Source: Amycolatopsis benzoatilytica AK 16/65
Lineage (GTDB): Bacteria; Actinomycetota; Actinomycetes; Mycobacteriales; Pseudonocardiaceae
Direction: 5' to 3'
NCBI RefSeq assembly: GCF_000383915.1
Contig: NZ_KB912942.1
Span: 6,582,413 to 6,646,412 of the forward strand
DNA: 64,000 nt
Part shown: positions 63,132 to 64,000 of the stretch, in pieces
Layout: each line of letters starts with the position of its first letter
Numbering within the stretch: position 1 is the first letter of the stretch
Notes under the pieces: generated by a model
Seen by the model: only the letters and a program-made list of their open reading frames with translations
What the model was told of the DNA's origin: nothing
The model's database searches: none
Position numbers and translations under genes: made by a program

Positions 63132-63536
63132 TCAGTCGCGCCAGCGGTTGTTCAGGAAAGCGTCGTCGTCATCGTCGTCGTCCACCGGACGCGGGCGCCG
63201 CGAAGGACGCCGCGGTGCCTCGTCCCGCGGCGAACGCGGCCCAGGCGTCGCCGCGAACGGCGAAGCCGAGCCGGGTTCGTTGCCGAACTCGTCGGAGTCG
63301 AACGCGGAAGGCGGCTCCGCGCTCGGCCGGTCGGTGCTCCAGCCGGCCTTGGTCTTGCGCTTGCCCAACTCCCGCCGATGCTGGACGTACCGTTCGGCCG
63401 CCTGCACCTGCTTCGCCATGTACTCCTGCGACTGCGCCTTGATCTCCTCGCCGCGCTTTTCGTGCAGGACCCGGCGATCGGACTGCTCCCGGACCAGCGC
63501 GTCCAGTTCGGCCTTAATCGCGGCGGTCTCGCTCAT
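63132..63536 (-). CDS. Coiled-coil protein with acidic tail (secretion-type neighbour)
   Basis: 134 residues. The first 60 form a charged coiled coil (ETAAIKAELDALVREQSDRR). The rest is Pro/Arg-rich and ends with a run of seven Asp before AFLNNRWRD. No enzyme motif. It follows the Gly/Pro-rich protein gene by 8 bases and both share Asp-run tails, so they likely act together, perhaps in a type VII-like context. Confidence 0.65.
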   Translation of the reverse strand: MSETAAIKAELDALVREQSDRRVLHEKRGEEIKAQSQEYMAKQVQAAERYVQHRRELGKRKTKAGWSTDRPSAEPPSAFDSDEFGNEPGSASPFAATPGPRSPRDEAPRRPSRRPRPVDDDDDDDAFLNNRWRD

Positions 63537-63544
63537 GCGTCCTC

Positions 63545-64000
63545 CTACCAGGTCCGGATAGCGGGCGATTCGTCGTCGTCATCGTCCAGCGAGCCGGTGA
63601 TCCGCCTGCCCGGCGGTTCGCCGATCGTGTCGAAGACAGCCCCTTCCACACGGTAGGCGGCCCGGCGTTCGGTGTCGCCTCCGCCGCCGCCACCGTGCCC
63701 GCCGCCGCCCATCGCGCCCATGCCGCCCGGCATCCCGGCGGAACCCTGCTGGCCAGTGGCACCAGACGGAGCGACGCCGTGGTCCGGCTGCGACGCGGGC
63801 TGCGCCGGCTGCGCGATCCCGGCTCCGCTGTGAGCGCCGCCTTCGACCGGGCTGCTGGGCGTCACCGGCATACCGGGGCTGCCGCTCGGCATGGCCGGGC
63901 CAGGCCCGCCCAGTGCGTGCGCACCGCCGGGCACGCCCGCGCCGCCGTGTCCGGCGGGCATGGCCGGGCCGTGGTCGACCGGCTGGACCGGACCGTGTCC
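63545..64000 (-). CDS. Gly/Pro-rich WXG/PPE-like protein, C-terminal part (runs off the window)
   Basis: Only the end is visible; the frame continues past 64000. It is rich in Gly, Pro, Ala and Met, with a GGMGAMGGGGHGGG block and an end RITGSLDDDDDESPAIRTW. Such tails are common in actinomycete PPE-like proteins. Confidence 0.6.
   Translation of the reverse strand, partial: GHGPVQPVDHGPAMPAGHGGAGVPGGAHALGGPGPAMPSGSPGMPVTPSSPVEGGAHSGAGIAQPAQPASQPDHGVAPSGATGQQGSAGMPGGMGAMGGGGHGGGGGGDTERRAAYRVEGAVFDTIGEPPGRRITGSLDDDDDESPAIRTW

Noticed and set aside
1..64000. tRNA, rRNA or CRISPR loci
   Set aside because: No T-loop consensus with acceptor pairing, rRNA block or regularly spaced repeat was seen by eye.

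Overview
The sequence is high-GC DNA with GTG/TTG starts, ATGA/GTGA gene overlaps and families typical of actinomycetes (DUF397 and DUF5753 regulators, a DUF2637/SpdB-like protein, a WXG/PPE-type Gly/Pro-rich protein). A Pseudonocardiaceae-like host (Amycolatopsis or Saccharopolyspora type) fits best; this is inference from gene content, not a database match.

Layout. 0-7.2 kb: end of an IS21 element, a glutamyl-tRNA synthetase tail fused to a truncated Ni/Co or peptide-type ABC importer, a CbiX-ferredoxin protein, a serine recombinase with res-like repeats, and a broken abortive-infection gene. 7.5-10.7 kb: a secreted GH17 glucanase and two nested IS3-family elements. 10.8-20.5 kb: a minus-strand terpenoid cluster (GGPP synthase, ispH, dxs, frameshifted ispG, a fused pair of terpene-synthase and P450 stumps, an intact class I terpene synthase, an N-truncated prenyl synthase, a UbiA-family enzyme). 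20.7-22.1 kb: an AbiEi/AbiEii pair with a palindromic operator. 22.5-26.7 kb: an IS3 element carrying a group II intron in its transposase, inserted in an IS481 remnant. 27-28 kb: a second terpene synthase with altered metal motifs. 28.8-33.7 kb: decayed parA/parB, integrase, IS5, IS630 and Abi remnants plus an intact IS5/IS427-type element. 33.7-38.9 kb: an iterative type I PKS of the 6-methylsalicylate-synthase architecture. 39.6-44.7 kb: a tightly coupled operon (radical SAM, MazG-like, uncharacterised kinase-like, HprK-like, nucleotidyltransferase, NUDIX). 44.7-52.3 kb: small regulatory/plasmid-type genes split by two IS110 elements. 52.4-64 kb: an ordinary chromosomal-looking region (LysR/amidohydrolase, TetR/aldo-keto reductase, gamma-glutamyltransferase, phosphoesterase, methyltransferase, XRE-cupin/MFS pair, secretion-type proteins).

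How it works together. The terpenoid block supplies its own precursors (Dxs, IspG, IspH), makes a prenyl diphosphate, and cyclises it with class I and possibly UbiA-type enzymes, but several genes are gutted, so the pathway is probably partly dead or remodelled. About 225 bp upstream of the GGPP synthase recurs in inverted orientation at 31.6 kb. The stretch from 5 to 40 kb is densely rearranged: several genes carry single-base deletions, and one transposase gene is split into two halves 23 kb apart in opposite orientation, meeting at an identical 8-bp sequence. The best candidates for an undescribed system are the six-gene radical SAM/HprK/nucleotidyltransferase operon and the terpenoid cluster. 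No rRNA, tRNA or CRISPR was seen.
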